Assembly (NCBI GenBank): GCA_045616445.1
Contig: JAZLGR010000018.1
Location: 1 to 64,000 of the forward strand
Origin: Fimousia sp045616445
Lineage (GTDB): Bacteria > Bacillota > Clostridia > Lachnospirales > Lachnospiraceae
Direction: 5' to 3'
Length of the DNA: 64,000 nt
Shown: in pieces, positions 7,689 to 16,428 of the stretch
Layout: each line of letters begins with the position of its first letter
Position numbering within the stretch: position 1 is the stretch's first letter
Made by a program: the position numbers and the translations under genes
The notes under the pieces: model-generated
Database searches by the model: none
Told to the model about the DNA's origin: nothing
Seen by the model: only the letters and a program-made list of their open reading frames with translations

Positions 7689-8771
7689 ATGAAAAACAAA
7701 ATTATTTGTGCGTTACTGATTTTATGTCTGGCCATGGGATTAAGTGCCTGTGGAGGCAGCGGGAGTAAAGAATCTGCGAAAAAAGATGTTTCAGCTGAAA
7801 AATATGCTTCACTGGAAGAGGCTGTAGATGCCCTGGAACAGCATGAGAAAGATTTTGAAGAAAAAATGGAGGATGCTGCCAAAGAGGAACTGGATGGATA
7901 TGAAAAATCCTATGATTTTCTGTTAGAAAATGAAGATAAATTACAGGAATGGTATAAAAATAGAAGAGAGGAAGCGTCCGAGTACTATGAAATTTTAATT
8001 GAAGATACGAAAGCATGTTATCGTTCATTCTATCCGGATGTTGATTTTGATGATGAAGATGCTTTTAGTGAGAATGAGAAAAAGTGTTATGATGCCTATA
8101 ATGATGCACTTGATGATTTCAGTGACTGCACTTCCGATTGTTATTCTGATATGAACGAATGGATATGGGATGCCTGCGATAGTGTGGAATATGATGATCC
8201 AAGATATGATGATGCTGAAAAATTGACAGAAAAACTTTTAAATGAGCATTATGATTATAGCAAAAAACAGAGTGAAATCTATTATGATGCCTGGGATTTG
8301 TTGAATGACTATTATTATAAAGTGTCATCTTGTTTCCTCGATGGAATCGATGATATCGAATCCATTTTTAGAAGTGCAGAAAAAGAATATGAAAAAGAAA
8401 AAACTGAAGAAAAGGCTGAAGAAGTGACCACAGAAGCAACTACTGAGGCAACTACGGAAGCTACCACCGAGGCGACAACAGCCAAGAAAAAGGTGAAGAA
8501 AAAAGCGAAGAAATCATCTGCAATTGATCCGGATTTCAAAGAAATGATGGATAATTACGAAGAATTCATGGATGAATATGTAGAGTTCATGAAATCATAC
8601 GATGCATCTGATGTATCTGCTCTTACAAAGTATACAAAGTTGTTGGCAAAATATGAAAAATTTGCTTCTCAGATTGATAAGGTGGATGAGGATGAGCTGA
8701 ATGATGCAGAACTGGCTTATTACATCGATGTAACAGCTCGTGTGGAGAAGAAATTGTTAAGTATTGATTAG
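7689..8771 (+). CDS. Surface lipoprotein with TTEA repeats, DUF6591-like C-terminus
   Basis: This is 360 residues. It has a type II signal peptide with lipobox LSAC, so Cys21 would be lipidated. A highly acidic, Tyr/Asp-rich helical region (residues 30-235) follows. Then come a TTEA repeat of about five units near residues 245-265, a Lys-rich linker, and a C-terminal helical domain (from about 278). That last domain resembles DUF6591 proteins, common in Lachnospiraceae. AGGAGG lies before the ATG. The TTEA segment looks like a flexible or length-variable linker. Function is unknown; attachment to the outer face of the membrane is the firm inference. Confidence 0.75.
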   Translation: MKNKIICALLILCLAMGLSACGGSGSKESAKKDVSAEKYASLEEAVDALEQHEKDFEEKMEDAAKEELDGYEKSYDFLLENEDKLQEWYKNRREEASEYYEILIEDTKACYRSFYPDVDFDDEDAFSENEKKCYDAYNDALDDFSDCTSDCYSDMNEWIWDACDSVEYDDPRYDDAEKLTEKLLNEHYDYSKKQSEIYYDAWDLLNDYYYKVSSCFLDGIDDIESIFRSAEKEYEKEKTEEKAEEVTTEATTEATTEATTEATTAKKKVKKKAKKSSAIDPDFKEMMDNYEEFMDEYVEFMKSYDASDVSALTKYTKLLAKYEKFASQIDKVDEDELNDAELAYYIDVTARVEKKLLSID

Positions 8772-8799
8772 AATTGCGGCTTGAATAAAGTGTAATAGA

Positions 8800-8836
8800 G
8801 GTGTTGTACTAAGTATTAGTGCAGCACCTTTTTTCG
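8800..8836 (+). terminator. Terminator of the lipoprotein gene
   Basis: AGGTG...CACCT forms the base of an interrupted stem, with ACT/AGT further in, and is directly followed by TTTTTT. It lies about 30 bp after the stop. Confidence 0.65.
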
Positions 8837-8923
8837 GCTGAAAATACGTTGCACATACATTTTTGATATGGGTAATGAATAATGCTATAATCATTGTATG
8901 GATAGATGGAGGTAGAAATAAAT

Positions 8924-9517
8924 ATGAATAATAAAAAAGAATTAAAACTTCATGCAGTTGTGTCACCAACAGAAACGGTGGTTGTGTCTGCATATGATGA
9001 GACAGGAAAACCAGAAGCGTGTACACTGGCATTTTACATGGTGAGCAGTCATGTTCCACCTTGCGTTACAATTGCGATCAATGCTACGCTGCGTAGAAAA
9101 ACTTTGGCTGCGATGCTTCAGACAGGTGCATTTGTACTGGGTTTTCCAAGTGTCGATCAGGTGAAGGAAGCAGATTATCTTGGAGTGGAATCCGGATATA
9201 ATACTGATAAACTGGCAAACATCGGTTATACAACCAGCGATGCAAAGACAGTGCATGCGCCGATCATTAACGAGTTTGCATTATCCTTAGAATGTGAGAT
9301 TGTACATACAGTCACCATTGGAAGCCATACCCAGGTGACAGGCGAAGTGAAGAGAATTCTTGCAGATGAATCCATCTTAAATGAAAAAGATAAGATTGAT
9401 CTGTCCAAGTTAAAACCGATTATTTACGATGAAGAACAGCTTCGTTATCTGTCTGTCGGAGAGAAAGTGGCAGATGCTTTCACAACAGGGTTAGAACTGA
9501 AGAAGACATTTGAATAG
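8924..9517 (+). CDS. Flavin reductase family protein
   Basis: This is about 197 residues. GGAGGTAGAAATAA precedes the ATG at 8924; an in-frame ATG at 8906 overlaps that RBS and is unlikely. The sequence fits the FMN-binding split-barrel flavin reductase-like domain (DIM6/NTAB type), with the conserved stretch CVTIAINATLRRKTL and a later CEIVHTVTIGSHTQVTGEV. Such proteins reduce FMN with NAD(P)H, or act as flavin-dependent oxidoreductases in anaerobes. The next gene starts about 10 bp downstream, so they are likely cotranscribed, although no functional link is obvious. Confidence 0.85.
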   Translation: MNNKKELKLHAVVSPTETVVVSAYDETGKPEACTLAFYMVSSHVPPCVTIAINATLRRKTLAAMLQTGAFVLGFPSVDQVKEADYLGVESGYNTDKLANIGYTTSDAKTVHAPIINEFALSLECEIVHTVTIGSHTQVTGEVKRILADESILNEKDKIDLSKLKPIIYDEEQLRYLSVGEKVADAFTTGLELKKTFE

Positions 9518-9527
9518 AAGAGAGAGT

Positions 9528-10739
9528 ATGGAAAAAAGTATGAAAAAAGCAATCATGTATGGTGCCGGAAGTATCGGAAGAGGCTTTATCGGTGCTCTGT
9601 TTACAAAAATCGGATATGAAGTGGTATTTGTGGATGTCAATGATGAAGTGGTGAATACAATTAATAGAGAGAAGACATATCCACAAATTATTATGGAGCG
9701 AAATCAGCGCACGAACTGGATTACGAATATCAGAGCTGTGGACGGGAAGGATACATTTGCAGTGGTGAATGAAATCGCAACTGCAGATCTGATGGCGACT
9801 GCTGTTGGAGCCCATATTTTAGAAAAAATCGCACCAATCATTGCTGATGGTCTGGTGAAACGCTGGGAGATTGATCCAGAACGGACATTGGATATCCTGA
9901 TCTGTGAAAATCTCATGGACGCCGATGTGATATTAAGAGATGCGCTGTTGAAATATCTGCCAGAAGAATATCATGGCGCAATGAAAGAAAAACTTGGTAT
10001 CGTGGAAACTTCCATTGGAAGAATGGTGCCACCGGCAGATCCAGCATCCATTCCAGCGGATGAGCATCCGTTGGCAGTGCGTGTGGAAGCCTATGATTAT
10101 CTGCCAGTTGACAAAGCGGCTTTCAAGGGCGAAATACCAGCCTACGAAAAGATCGTGCCTTATGAACCATTCCATTATTATCTGGAACGAAAGTTATATA
10201 TCCATAACATGGCCCACGTGGTAGTTGCATTCTTAGGAAGAAGAATGGGCGCAACATTGATCGACGAAGCAGCAGCAGATCCATCCGTGCAGAAAATCAT
10301 CACAGGATGCATGACGGAAAGCGCAGCAACGTTATCTGAAAAATATCAGGTGCCATATTATGACTTGCATCTGCACATCGAAAATCTGGTATACAGATTC
10401 CAGAATATCTATCTGAAAGACACCATTGACCGTGTGGCACGTGATCCAATGAGAAAATTACAGCCCAAAGACCGCCTGGTGGGTGCTGCAAGAACCTGCG
10501 AAGAGATGGGCAAAAGACCAATCTATCTGGCTTTCGCAATCGCTTTGGCACTTTCATTCTTTGATACTGATGATCTGGTGGGATTCTTAGAAGAAGTATG
10601 TAAGATAGATAGGGAAGAGCAGCTGAGTAAGGATGTGTTGTATTTTTACGAGGTATTGATGGATGACGGTGTGACAGTGTATGACTGTTTGACGAAGATA
10701 GAGATGTATCGGAATGATGTCATTGGGAGTATGGTATAA
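9528..10739 (+). CDS. mtlD: Mannitol-1-phosphate 5-dehydrogenase family
   Basis: This is about 403 residues from the ATG at 9528; the ATG at 9540 is also possible, and AGAGAGAG is the only RBS. The Rossmann motif GAGSIGRGFIG lies at 12-22. The long-chain polyol dehydrogenase signature K-x4-N-xx-H is present in KLYIHNMAH. The family interconverts mannitol 1-phosphate and fructose 6-phosphate using NAD. No mannitol PTS genes are adjacent, so substrate specificity is taken from overall similarity only. A related hexitol or hexuronate substrate cannot be excluded. Confidence 0.82.
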   Translation: MEKSMKKAIMYGAGSIGRGFIGALFTKIGYEVVFVDVNDEVVNTINREKTYPQIIMERNQRTNWITNIRAVDGKDTFAVVNEIATADLMATAVGAHILEKIAPIIADGLVKRWEIDPERTLDILICENLMDADVILRDALLKYLPEEYHGAMKEKLGIVETSIGRMVPPADPASIPADEHPLAVRVEAYDYLPVDKAAFKGEIPAYEKIVPYEPFHYYLERKLYIHNMAHVVVAFLGRRMGATLIDEAAADPSVQKIITGCMTESAATLSEKYQVPYYDLHLHIENLVYRFQNIYLKDTIDRVARDPMRKLQPKDRLVGAARTCEEMGKRPIYLAFAIALALSFFDTDDLVGFLEEVCKIDREEQLSKDVLYFYEVLMDDGVTVYDCLTKIEMYRNDVIGSMV

Positions 10740-10769
10740 GTAGTGTAGAAGTACATATTTGCTATTACT

Positions 10770-11282
10770 CTACTCCACCCATATCAAGCCAGAAGTCTTC
10801 ACATACCCGCTCTTGGTTTTGTATTTTACCTTGATCCATTTGCCGGATAAGTCGTATGTTTTTGAGAAGACGATGGCACTCTTTGGAATGCTTGCGATCT
10901 TTTTAGAACTGGTGCTCTTGCTCTTTCTTAAAGTGGTGGCAGATTTTGCTTTGTATGGAGTGTAGGTTGCATAACCGGATAATCCATTGCCGCGCCATGT
11001 ACAGTATTTCTGATCGATCCAGCCGGTTTTGCCGCCGTAAGTGACATTATAGAAGCCATTTTTCTTATTGACACCGTAGTTCCAGGTGACGAATTTGCCA
11101 TATGGGACATTCTTCAGGACCTTGGCAGATCCGCTTGCAGATTTTCTGATTGGAGCAGATTTCTTGCAGTTGTATACATAGCTGGCATAGAATTTGGAAG
11201 CGTCTACATCCGTGCTGTTCATGATGGTACTGGTTGTTGCCAGAAGTATCACGGTGAGGATCATAGCGATTAATTTTTTCAT
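10770..11282 (-). CDS. Secreted protein with two bacterial SH3 domains
   Basis: This is 170 residues with a Sec signal peptide (MKKLIAMILTVILLATTST). Two SH3b-like modules follow, at about 35-95 (APIRKSASGS, GGKTGWIDQKY) and 105-170 (TTLRKSKSTS, KTKSGYVKTSG). SH3b domains usually bind peptidoglycan cross-bridges or other wall components. No catalytic domain is attached. It is transcribed toward mtlD and has AAGGAGAAAAAG before the ATG. A role at the cell wall is likely; anything more specific would be a guess. Confidence 0.8.
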   Translation of the reverse strand: MKKLIAMILTVILLATTSTIMNSTDVDASKFYASYVYNCKKSAPIRKSASGSAKVLKNVPYGKFVTWNYGVNKKNGFYNVTYGGKTGWIDQKYCTWRGNGLSGYATYTPYKAKSATTLRKSKSTSSKKIASIPKSAIVFSKTYDLSGKWIKVKYKTKSGYVKTSGLIWVE

Positions 11283-11394
11283 TCTTTTTCTCCTTTTTTT
11301 AGATATTTTTCATGGACTTTTCTTTGATTATAGCATAGAATCGTTATTGATAACCAAAATGATTGGTTGAGTATATGAGATAAGGAGATTTGAT

Positions 11395-11715
11395 ATGTCT
11401 ACATTAGTCGGAATTATTATGATTGTAATGAAGGTGTTGTTCATTTCCAGAACAACCAATAGTTTGAATATGGTACCTCTTCCAGGTGACAAGAATTACA
11501 GAGATCCAACTGCTTGCACACTCCTGGCACTGTTCATTCCATTCTACACCTTATATTGGATTTATAAGATGTCCAGAAGAATTGACATCCTTTTAGACAG
11601 AAGCGGATATAATGAGAGTGTGACAGCACTCTATACTATTTTGGGACTTTTCGTTCAGCCAGTTGCATTGATCCTGATGTACTTAAAATTACAGCAGTTT
11701 GCAGAAGGCATGTAG
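11395..11715 (+). CDS. Small DUF4234-like membrane protein
   Basis: This 106-residue protein has three probable membrane segments. Its middle section, FIPFYTLYWIYKMSRRID, matches the YxxYW(I/F)Y pattern of DUF4234-type membrane proteins. AAGGAG precedes the ATG. It stands alone, with a perfect terminator directly after the stop. Function is unknown. Confidence 0.7.
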   Translation: MSTLVGIIMIVMKVLFISRTTNSLNMVPLPGDKNYRDPTACTLLALFIPFYTLYWIYKMSRRIDILLDRSGYNESVTALYTILGLFVQPVALILMYLKLQQFAEGM

Positions 11716-11723
11716 GTCACTAT

Positions 11724-11757
11724 GGTCACTATGAGAATCATAGTGACCTTCTTTTTT
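11724..11757 (+). terminator. Rho-independent terminator
   Basis: GGTCACTATG at 11724-11733 pairs perfectly with CATAGTGACC at 11739-11748, followed by TTCTTTTTT. An additional direct copy of GGTCACTATG starts at 11715, right at the stop codon. Confidence 0.85.
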
Positions 11758-11823
11758 CGCTTTTTTTCAGTTATAATAGAGTTAAATAACGAAACGTGAA
11801 TATGAAAACTGAAGGAGGAAAAA

Positions 11824-13476
11824 ATGAAAAAGAAGAACTTACCATTTTTAATCTGTGCATTGGTAATTGTTGGTATCTTTATCGTGATTACTAACATTAC
11901 TCCAGGAACTGTCACAGAGACCTATCATCCAGCCGTATATGGAACGATCGGTTCACTTCTTCCACCGGTCATGGCTATTATTTTGGCCCTAATCACAAAG
12001 GAAGTATATTCATCCCTTTTTGTGGGAATTATCTCTGGCGCTCTTCTTTATGCCAACGGTAATTTAGAATTGATGCTTAATACCATGCTGTTTTTCAATG
12101 GTGAAGAAGGTGGCGGTATGGTAACAAAGTTATCTGACAGCTGGAATGTGGGCATTATCGTATTTTTAGTTGTGCTTGGTATTATGGTAGCATTGATGAA
12201 CAAGGTTGGTGGATCTGCTGCATTTGGTCGCTGGGCATCCGAGCATATCACATCCCGCGTTGGCGTTCAGCTTGCCACCATGGCGCTTGGCGTACTGATC
12301 TTTGTTGATGATTATTTCAACTGTCTTACCGTGGGATCTGTTATGAGACCAGTTACCGACCGTCAGAAGATCTCCCGTGCAAAGCTTGCTTACTTAATTG
12401 ATGCCACTGCAGCTCCAGTTTGCATCATCGCACCTGTTTCAAGCTGGGCAGCAGCCGTTACCTCATCTGTACCGGAAGGCTCTGATATCAATGGATTTGC
12501 CATGTTCCTTCACACTATTCCTTACAACTTATATGCATTGACTACGCTAATTATGATTATCTATATCACCGTGACAAAGCTTGATTACGGTCCAATGAAG
12601 CTCCATGAAACCAATGCGAAGAATGGTGATCTCTTCACCACGGCAGCCCGTCCTTATGGCGATGAAAATGATGAAAATACGAATCCGAATGGCGCAGTCA
12701 TCGACTTGGTATTTCCAGTGGCTGTTCTTATTGTATGTGCCATCATCGGCATGATTTACACCGGGGGCTTCTTTAGTGGTGAAAGCTTTGTGGACGCATT
12801 TGCCGGCGCAGATGCTTCCATGGGCCTGGTGCTTGGAAGTATGGTTACCTTAGTCATCACCTTCGTCTTCTTCATGACTCGTGGCGTGTTGACATTCTCT
12901 GAATTCATGGAATGTGTTCCGGAAGGATTTAAGGCCATGGTTGCTCCAATTCTCATCTTGACCCTTGCATGGACCCTTTCCGGAATGACCGGACTTCTTG
13001 GCGCAAAATACTACGTTCACGACTTGGTAGCAGCTTCCGCAGGAGCTTTGAAGATGTTCTTGCCAGCACTTATCTTCGTGGTAGCAATTTTCCTTGCCTT
13101 CTCTACCGGAACCAGTTGGGGAACATTTGCCATTTTGATTCCGATCGTATGCCACGTATTTGGCAGTGGTGACACCTATGAGATGCTTGTCATCTCCATC
13201 GCTGCATGTCTTTCTGGCGCTGTGTGCGGAGATCATTGTTCACCGATTTCCGATACGACCATTATGGCATCGGCAGGTGCCCACTCAGACCATGTGAACC
13301 ACGTATCCACACAGCTTCCGTATGCCATGACCGCAGCAGCCGTTTCTGCCGTTGGTTATGTGTTGGCAGGAGCCCTTGGATATTATGCAAAATCTTCCGT
13401 GGCCATGGTTGCGCTGCCATTTAGTATTGTACTTTTACTTGCGGTTCTTACGATAATCAAAAAAGTTCAGAATTAA
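11824..13476 (+). CDS. NhaC-family Na+/H+ (or amino acid) antiporter
   Basis: This is 550 residues with about 11-13 membrane helices. The order of conserved stretches (VDDYFNCLTVGSVMRP, FSTGTSWGTFAILIPI, GDHCSPISDTTIMAS) is characteristic of the NhaC superfamily. GAAGGAGG lies 5-6 bases upstream of the ATG. The family exchanges sodium for protons, though some members exchange malate/lactate or amino acids. It is a single gene with no metabolic neighbour to specify the substrate. Confidence 0.9.
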   Translation: MKKKNLPFLICALVIVGIFIVITNITPGTVTETYHPAVYGTIGSLLPPVMAIILALITKEVYSSLFVGIISGALLYANGNLELMLNTMLFFNGEEGGGMVTKLSDSWNVGIIVFLVVLGIMVALMNKVGGSAAFGRWASEHITSRVGVQLATMALGVLIFVDDYFNCLTVGSVMRPVTDRQKISRAKLAYLIDATAAPVCIIAPVSSWAAAVTSSVPEGSDINGFAMFLHTIPYNLYALTTLIMIIYITVTKLDYGPMKLHETNAKNGDLFTTAARPYGDENDENTNPNGAVIDLVFPVAVLIVCAIIGMIYTGGFFSGESFVDAFAGADASMGLVLGSMVTLVITFVFFMTRGVLTFSEFMECVPEGFKAMVAPILILTLAWTLSGMTGLLGAKYYVHDLVAASAGALKMFLPALIFVVAIFLAFSTGTSWGTFAILIPIVCHVFGSGDTYEMLVISIAACLSGAVCGDHCSPISDTTIMASAGAHSDHVNHVSTQLPYAMTAAAVSAVGYVLAGALGYYAKSSVAMVALPFSIVLLLAVLTIIKKVQN

Positions 13477-13594
13477 AATTTAAGAATTAATATGTATCAA
13501 TTGGCTATTTCGTTTACTGCTATTATGGCCAACGTAGCAACTGTGCTTACACTATTCTTTGCAACCAGATGATAGTATGAGAGGGGGGATGGTT

Positions 13595-14077
13595 ATGAAA
13601 GAAATTACTATACTCATGCAGTCTCCAGAAGATCCAATTCTTCGCACGCGGGTTGGCTGCAGAGGAATCATAATAAAAGAAGGCAGGATTCTCTTATCCT
13701 GTGAATCCAAAAAGAACTGGTATTTTATCCCCGGTGGCGGATTAGAAGAGGGAGAAACCTTAGAAGAAGGCTGCATCCGCGAGGTGGAAGAAGAGACAGG
13801 GGTGATTGTCCGTGTGAAAGAGCATGTCATCACAGTGAATTGTATATACCGGGGGCGCAATTTCCAAAATCATTTTTTCCTGTGTGAAGAGGTTGGAAGG
13901 GCAGAGCAGAGGCTGACGAATGAGGAAGCAGATAATGAACTTGTACCGGTGTTTCTGCCTGTGGATGAAGTACTTGAGATGTTCAGCAGATACGAGGAAC
14001 TTCCAGAGGAGCAGCTTGCTTATGCTGGATGTAATCATCGGGATTTTGAAGTTTTGAAATACTATTTGAATAGATAA
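13595..14077 (+). CDS. Nudix hydrolase
   Basis: This is about 160 residues from the ATG at 13595, chosen for the GAGGGGGG sequence 6-7 bases before it. The Nudix box is complete: GGGLEEGETLEEGCIREVEE, then ETG. The C-terminal LEVLKYYLNR-like end and the HVITVNCIYRGRNFQNHFFL core fit ADP-ribose/nucleotide-type Nudix enzymes, but the substrate cannot be set from sequence alone. The pseudouridine synthase gene begins 24 bp downstream, so these and the next gene may be cotranscribed. Confidence 0.85.
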   Translation: MKEITILMQSPEDPILRTRVGCRGIIIKEGRILLSCESKKNWYFIPGGGLEEGETLEEGCIREVEEETGVIVRVKEHVITVNCIYRGRNFQNHFFLCEEVGRAEQRLTNEEADNELVPVFLPVDEVLEMFSRYEELPEEQLAYAGCNHRDFEVLKYYLNR

Positions 14078-14101
14078 AAAGAGATAAATTATTATTATAT
14101 T

Positions 14102-14686
14102 ATGTATCATTATTATATGTTCCATAAACCATACGGCTGTGTGACCGCTCGGCGTGATGACAGATTCCCGACGGTAATGGACTATTTTAAAGAACTGAAT
14201 AACCCGAATCTCTCACCGGTTGGGAGACTGGATCGGGAGACAGAAGGCCTGCTTTTCATCACAGACGATGGCAAGTGGAACCAGAGAATGACCAATCCAA
14301 TCTATAAGAAGGAGAAGGTCTATGAATTTCTGGCTATGGGCGTGCCGACAGAGGAAATCATCGGAAATCTGGAGGCAGGCGTCCTGTTGATTGGCAGTAA
14401 TCAACCGACGAAACCTTGTAAGGTGGAGGTTGGAGAGAAGATGACTTTGGCGGATGTCATTCACACATTGCCCGAACCAATTCAGGAATCCATTGGCAAG
14501 AACCGCCCAGATCAGCCCGTATTTTATGGAAAAATCACCATTACAGAAGGGCGCAAACGTCAAATCCGCAGGATGTTTAAATCCCAGAGATGTATGATCA
14601 TGTATCTGAAACGGCTGTCCATGGATGGAATCAGTCTGGATGAGAATCTAAAACCAGGAGAATGGAAGGAGATTACGCCATGCTAA
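14102..14686 (+). CDS. RsuA/RluB-family rRNA pseudouridine synthase without S4 domain
   Basis: This is 194 residues. The catalytic motif GRLDRETEGLL carries the invariant Asp that attacks the uridine. RKRQIRRMF near the C-terminus is the second family signature. Typical RsuA proteins are about 230-240 residues with an N-terminal S4 RNA-binding domain; this one begins directly at the catalytic domain (YYMFHKPYGCVTAR). It is a short form known in Firmicutes rather than an obvious truncation. There is no strong RBS before the ATG, only AGATAAA. The rRNA position modified is not determined. It overlaps the following gene by 7 bases. Confidence 0.82.
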   Translation: MYHYYMFHKPYGCVTARRDDRFPTVMDYFKELNNPNLSPVGRLDRETEGLLFITDDGKWNQRMTNPIYKKEKVYEFLAMGVPTEEIIGNLEAGVLLIGSNQPTKPCKVEVGEKMTLADVIHTLPEPIQESIGKNRPDQPVFYGKITITEGRKRQIRRMFKSQRCMIMYLKRLSMDGISLDENLKPGEWKEITPC

Positions 14687-15492
14687 TCGGAATTTGTACG
14701 AATATGTTACCAAAGGAACCGAATTCCGTTGGATTTGAGTATGCTGAAACCATCAAAGCGGTAGGCTATGATTATATCGAGCTGCCATTAGGACAGCTGA
14801 ATCTGTCAAGCGATGGGGATTTTCGTGAGATCTGCCGTCAGCTTAAGATGATGGATCTGCCTGCTTATGCTTCCAACAACTTTCTGACTGCAGACATTCG
14901 CCTCGTTGGTCCGGAGCTTGATTATGACAAAGTACGTGGATTTTATAAAAAAGCCTTAGAACGTGCAGCGATGTTAGAAGCACAGTATGTTATCTTAGGA
15001 AGCCCATGGTCTAAGAAATGTCCGGATGGATTCTCCAAAGATGAAGCCTTCAAACAGCTGGCAAGCTGGTGTGACGAGATGGGAGACTGTGCGAAGCAGT
15101 ATGGCATTACCATTGCACTAGAGCCAAATAACTATACAGAAACCAATATGATTCGTACCTTCCAGGATACTGTAGATCTTGCAAAGGCATGTGGCCATCC
15201 TAATGTGCGCTGTCTGCAGGACTATTTCCACCTGATGATGGAGCATGATACGGTAGATAGTCTGTTAAAGTATGGCAAAGAGTTTTTGGTGCATACCCAT
15301 TTTGCCCGCATTGAGAAACGAGGATTCCCAGTGGATCTTTCTGAGGATGATTATTATCAGACTTACTTTGATGCGCTCCGAAAAATCGGCTATGAAGGTG
15401 GCGTGAGTATGGAAGGATTCCCGGTGAGCAGGGATACATTTGCCAAGGAAGCGGCTGCAACAAGAGAATTTCTTGCAAAATATGTGAAATAA
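14680..15492 (+). CDS. TIM-barrel sugar phosphate isomerase/epimerase family protein
   Basis: This is about 270 residues, starting at the ATG at 14680 with GGAAGGAG about 9 bases upstream; the start overlaps the pseudouridine synthase stop. It has the xylose isomerase-like TIM-barrel pattern. Probable metal ligands lie in IALEPNNYTETN (Glu), CLQDYFHLMMEHD (Asp, His), VHTHFAR (His) and MEGF (Glu). The family isomerises or epimerises sugars, inosose or related compounds. The substrate is unknown, and no sugar operon surrounds it. Confidence 0.82.
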   Translation: MLIGICTNMLPKEPNSVGFEYAETIKAVGYDYIELPLGQLNLSSDGDFREICRQLKMMDLPAYASNNFLTADIRLVGPELDYDKVRGFYKKALERAAMLEAQYVILGSPWSKKCPDGFSKDEAFKQLASWCDEMGDCAKQYGITIALEPNNYTETNMIRTFQDTVDLAKACGHPNVRCLQDYFHLMMEHDTVDSLLKYGKEFLVHTHFARIEKRGFPVDLSEDDYYQTYFDALRKIGYEGGVSMEGFPVSRDTFAKEAAATREFLAKYVK

Positions 15493-15541
15493 TTAAGGAT
15501 GCATAAATTTCGTGACGGAATTATAAAGCATTTATTAAGAA

Positions 15542-15583
15542 TTAGCACTCTCTATTGACGAGTGCTGATAATAGTGTTATAAC
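15542..15583 (+). promoter_or_regulatory. CIRCE operator (HrcA site) overlapping an hsp20 promoter
   Basis: TTAGCACTC at 15542-15550, a 9-base spacer, and GAGTGCTGA at 15560-15568 match the CIRCE consensus at 17 of 18 arm positions. TTGACG at 15555-15560 and TATAAC at 15578-15583 with 17-bp spacing form the promoter, so the operator covers the -35 box. Control by the HrcA repressor and induction by heat are the established meaning of CIRCE. Confidence 0.92.
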
Positions 15584-15661
15584 GTTCATAGAACAAACAA
15601 GTTCGAATCAACACGATTACACAAACATGATTCACATGTTTTTTATAAGGAGGAAAATCTT

Positions 15662-16096
15662 ATGATGTATAATTTCTTTGGAGAAAACTTAATTGATGAA
15701 ATCGTTGACGGCTTAGCAAAATCCTTTAATGAAATCGGCAACGAGATCGGCAATTTCACAGATCACAGAGGCTGCATGAGAACAGACGTGAAGCTCACAG
15801 ATGAAGCAATGACAATCGTAATCGACCTTCCAGGCGTTGCGAAAGAAGATATCAAAGCAGAATTAAAGGACGGTTCCTTAGTAGTTACCGCAAAACGCGA
15901 AGTGGCAACAGACACAGACGGCGACTACGTATTACAGGAACGATTCAGCGGCGAAATCTCCAGAAGCTTCCCAGTTGGCGATCAGGTGAAAAAAGAAGAT
16001 ATCACAGCTTCCTATGACAACGGTGTGCTCACATTGGTGGTAGTGAAGAAAGTGGAAGAGCCAGAAGAGGAAGACAACACAATTACAATTGATTAA
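15662..16096 (+). CDS. Small heat-shock protein, Hsp20/alpha-crystallin
   Basis: This is 144 residues. The alpha-crystallin domain runs from about 40 to 135 (VIDLPGVAKEDIKAELKDGSL, FSGEISRSFPVGDQV, ASYDNGVLTLVV). AAGGAGG precedes the tandem ATGATG, and either ATG may be used. It works as an ATP-independent holdase for unfolding proteins. The CIRCE element 75-120 bp upstream places it under HrcA. Sequence after the stop leads within 42 bp to a small membrane peptide gene that probably shares the transcript. Confidence 0.93.
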   Translation: MMYNFFGENLIDEIVDGLAKSFNEIGNEIGNFTDHRGCMRTDVKLTDEAMTIVIDLPGVAKEDIKAELKDGSLVVTAKREVATDTDGDYVLQERFSGEISRSFPVGDQVKKEDITASYDNGVLTLVVVKKVEEPEEEDNTITID

Positions 16097-16137
16097 TTGA
16101 AACATACGACAGAACAATCTTATTGAGGTGATGAACG

Positions 16138-16257
16138 ATGGAAGAAAAGAAAGATATCATCAAAGCAGTAAAAGACGTGGCAAGCGTAGTTTTAGTAACC
16201 ATTCCGGTAGCAGCTGGCATGGTTGTGGTAGATAAGATTTTGAAAAAGAATAAATAG
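16138..16257 (+). CDS. 39-residue membrane micropeptide downstream of hsp20
   Basis: ATG at 16138 is preceded by TTGAGGTG (spacing 6-7). The peptide is charged at both ends (MEEKKD at the start, KKNK at the stop) with one hydrophobic stretch (SVVLVTIPVAAGMVVV) that could span the membrane. It lies between hsp20 and a strong terminator with no other promoter visible, so it is probably co-induced by heat. I recognise no family. A stress-induced membrane peptide is the likely reading. Confidence 0.6.
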   Translation: MEEKKDIIKAVKDVASVVLVTIPVAAGMVVVDKILKKNK

Positions 16258-16274
16258 CGATGGAATCGCTTCGG

Positions 16275-16305
16275 CGGGGGCTGCTTGGCAGCTCCCGTTT
16301 TTGCG
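16275..16305 (+). terminator. Terminator of the hsp20 operon
   Basis: GGGGGCTGC and GCAGCTCCC pair around TTG, followed by GTTTTTGCGTCTTTTT. Confidence 0.85.
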
Positions 16306-16428
16306 TCTTTTTGTGGATTTGCTATATGTGATACTATAAGAAGTCACAGAAAGTTTAGAATTTCGTAACGTTAGATATGGTATAATAGTACTGATGAAAC
16401 TATGACACTAGCAACGGGAGACATAAAT

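Noticed and set aside
10759..10965. Plus-strand frame opposite the SH3 gene
   Set aside because: It overlaps a clear signal-peptide gene on the other strand and lacks an RBS.
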